This document shows positions 42,152-42,212 of a stretch of 42,212 nt of DNA, in pieces (positions within the stretch are counted from its first letter, which is position 1; each line of letters opens with the position of its first letter). A model generated the notes under the pieces. That model made no database searches and was not told the origin of the DNA. It saw only the letters and a program-made list of their open reading frames with translations. The stretch comes from CAIMMJ01 sp037131955 (GTDB taxonomy: Bacteria; Bacteroidota; Bacteroidia; UBA4408). The stretch is from contig JBAXQC010000017.1 of assembly GCA_037131955.1 (NCBI GenBank), forward strand, positions 1 to 42,212, given 5' to 3'. The position numbers and the translations under genes are program-made.

Positions 42152-42212
42152 TTACGCAAACAAAAACGTAAACTTTGAAAATTTTATAGCACAAAAATCA
42201 AACACTTCTAAA
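42152..42212 (-). CDS. Possible C-terminal end of a convergent gene (partial)
   Basis: On the minus strand one frame stays open from the window edge to a TAA at 42152-42154, giving about 19 residues ending in KFTFLFA. The other two frames close early. The bidirectional terminator just beyond would suit a convergent gene. The piece is too short to identify. Confidence 0.25.
   Translation of the reverse strand, partial: LEVFDFCAIKFSKFTFLFA

Noticed and set aside
42134..42180. Near-repeat TTACG / CGTAA around 42153-42170 as an operator
   Set aside because: The arms are only about five bases and lie within a possible convergent coding end; no supporting second site.

Overview
The window comes from an AT-rich member of the Bacteroidota. 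Supporting signs are a redox-domain C-terminus of the BT_3928 type, the DUF2520 / KdsC-like / UbiA trio, the Bacteroidota form of topoisomerase IV subunit A, several TAnnTTTG promoter elements, and few Shine-Dalgarno sites. The genus cannot be fixed from the sequence.

Layout. 1-2041 (+): end of a BT_3928-like gene, an oligopeptide-type ABC permease and a small secreted or outer-membrane protein, closed by a hairpin terminator. 2091-4998 (-): a coiled-coil protein, then an operon of DUF2520 protein, KdsC-like phosphatase and UbiA prenyltransferase (transcribed right to left). 5210-10554 (+): clpC with its terminator, then parC. 10611-38726 (+): one unbroken run of 31 surface-glycan genes, with no gap above 34 bp and many 1-16 bp overlaps. 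38712-39575 (-): a convergent glycosyltransferase. 39765-42077 (+): a stand-alone response regulator and htpG with its terminator. No gene-free stretch exceeds 300 bases; the larger gaps (2481-2702, 4999-5209, 7760-7920, 39576-39764) hold only candidate promoters or terminators. No tRNA, rRNA, CRISPR array or IS element was seen.

How the glycan genes fit together. Wzm/Wzt predict ABC-dependent export of a finished glycan. A full set of homologues of the GDP-sugar route to CMP-legionaminic acid is present but scattered: PtmE, PtmF and PtmA (amino-sugar and GDP-sugar supply), LegB, LegC, an acetyltransferase candidate for LegH, LegG, LegI and LegF. Tailoring genes are mixed in: PIG-L deacetylase, TylF-like methyltransferase, ATP-grasp ligase, GNAT and membrane acyltransferases. 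A HisH/HisF/WbpG-type amidotransferase set follows, then a WbpB/WbpD/WbpE-like set for a 2,3-diamino sugar (uronate), then two glycosyltransferases. The inferred product is a nonulosonic-acid-containing, possibly acetamidino-decorated surface polysaccharide.

The most unusual items are: a 114-residue ORF (29594-29938) that looks like the start of one neighbouring gene family joined to the end of a CMP-sugar synthetase; a HisF homologue with Leu at catalytic position 11 but Asp130 kept; and a WbpG homologue that has lost three of the four expected zinc-ribbon cysteines.
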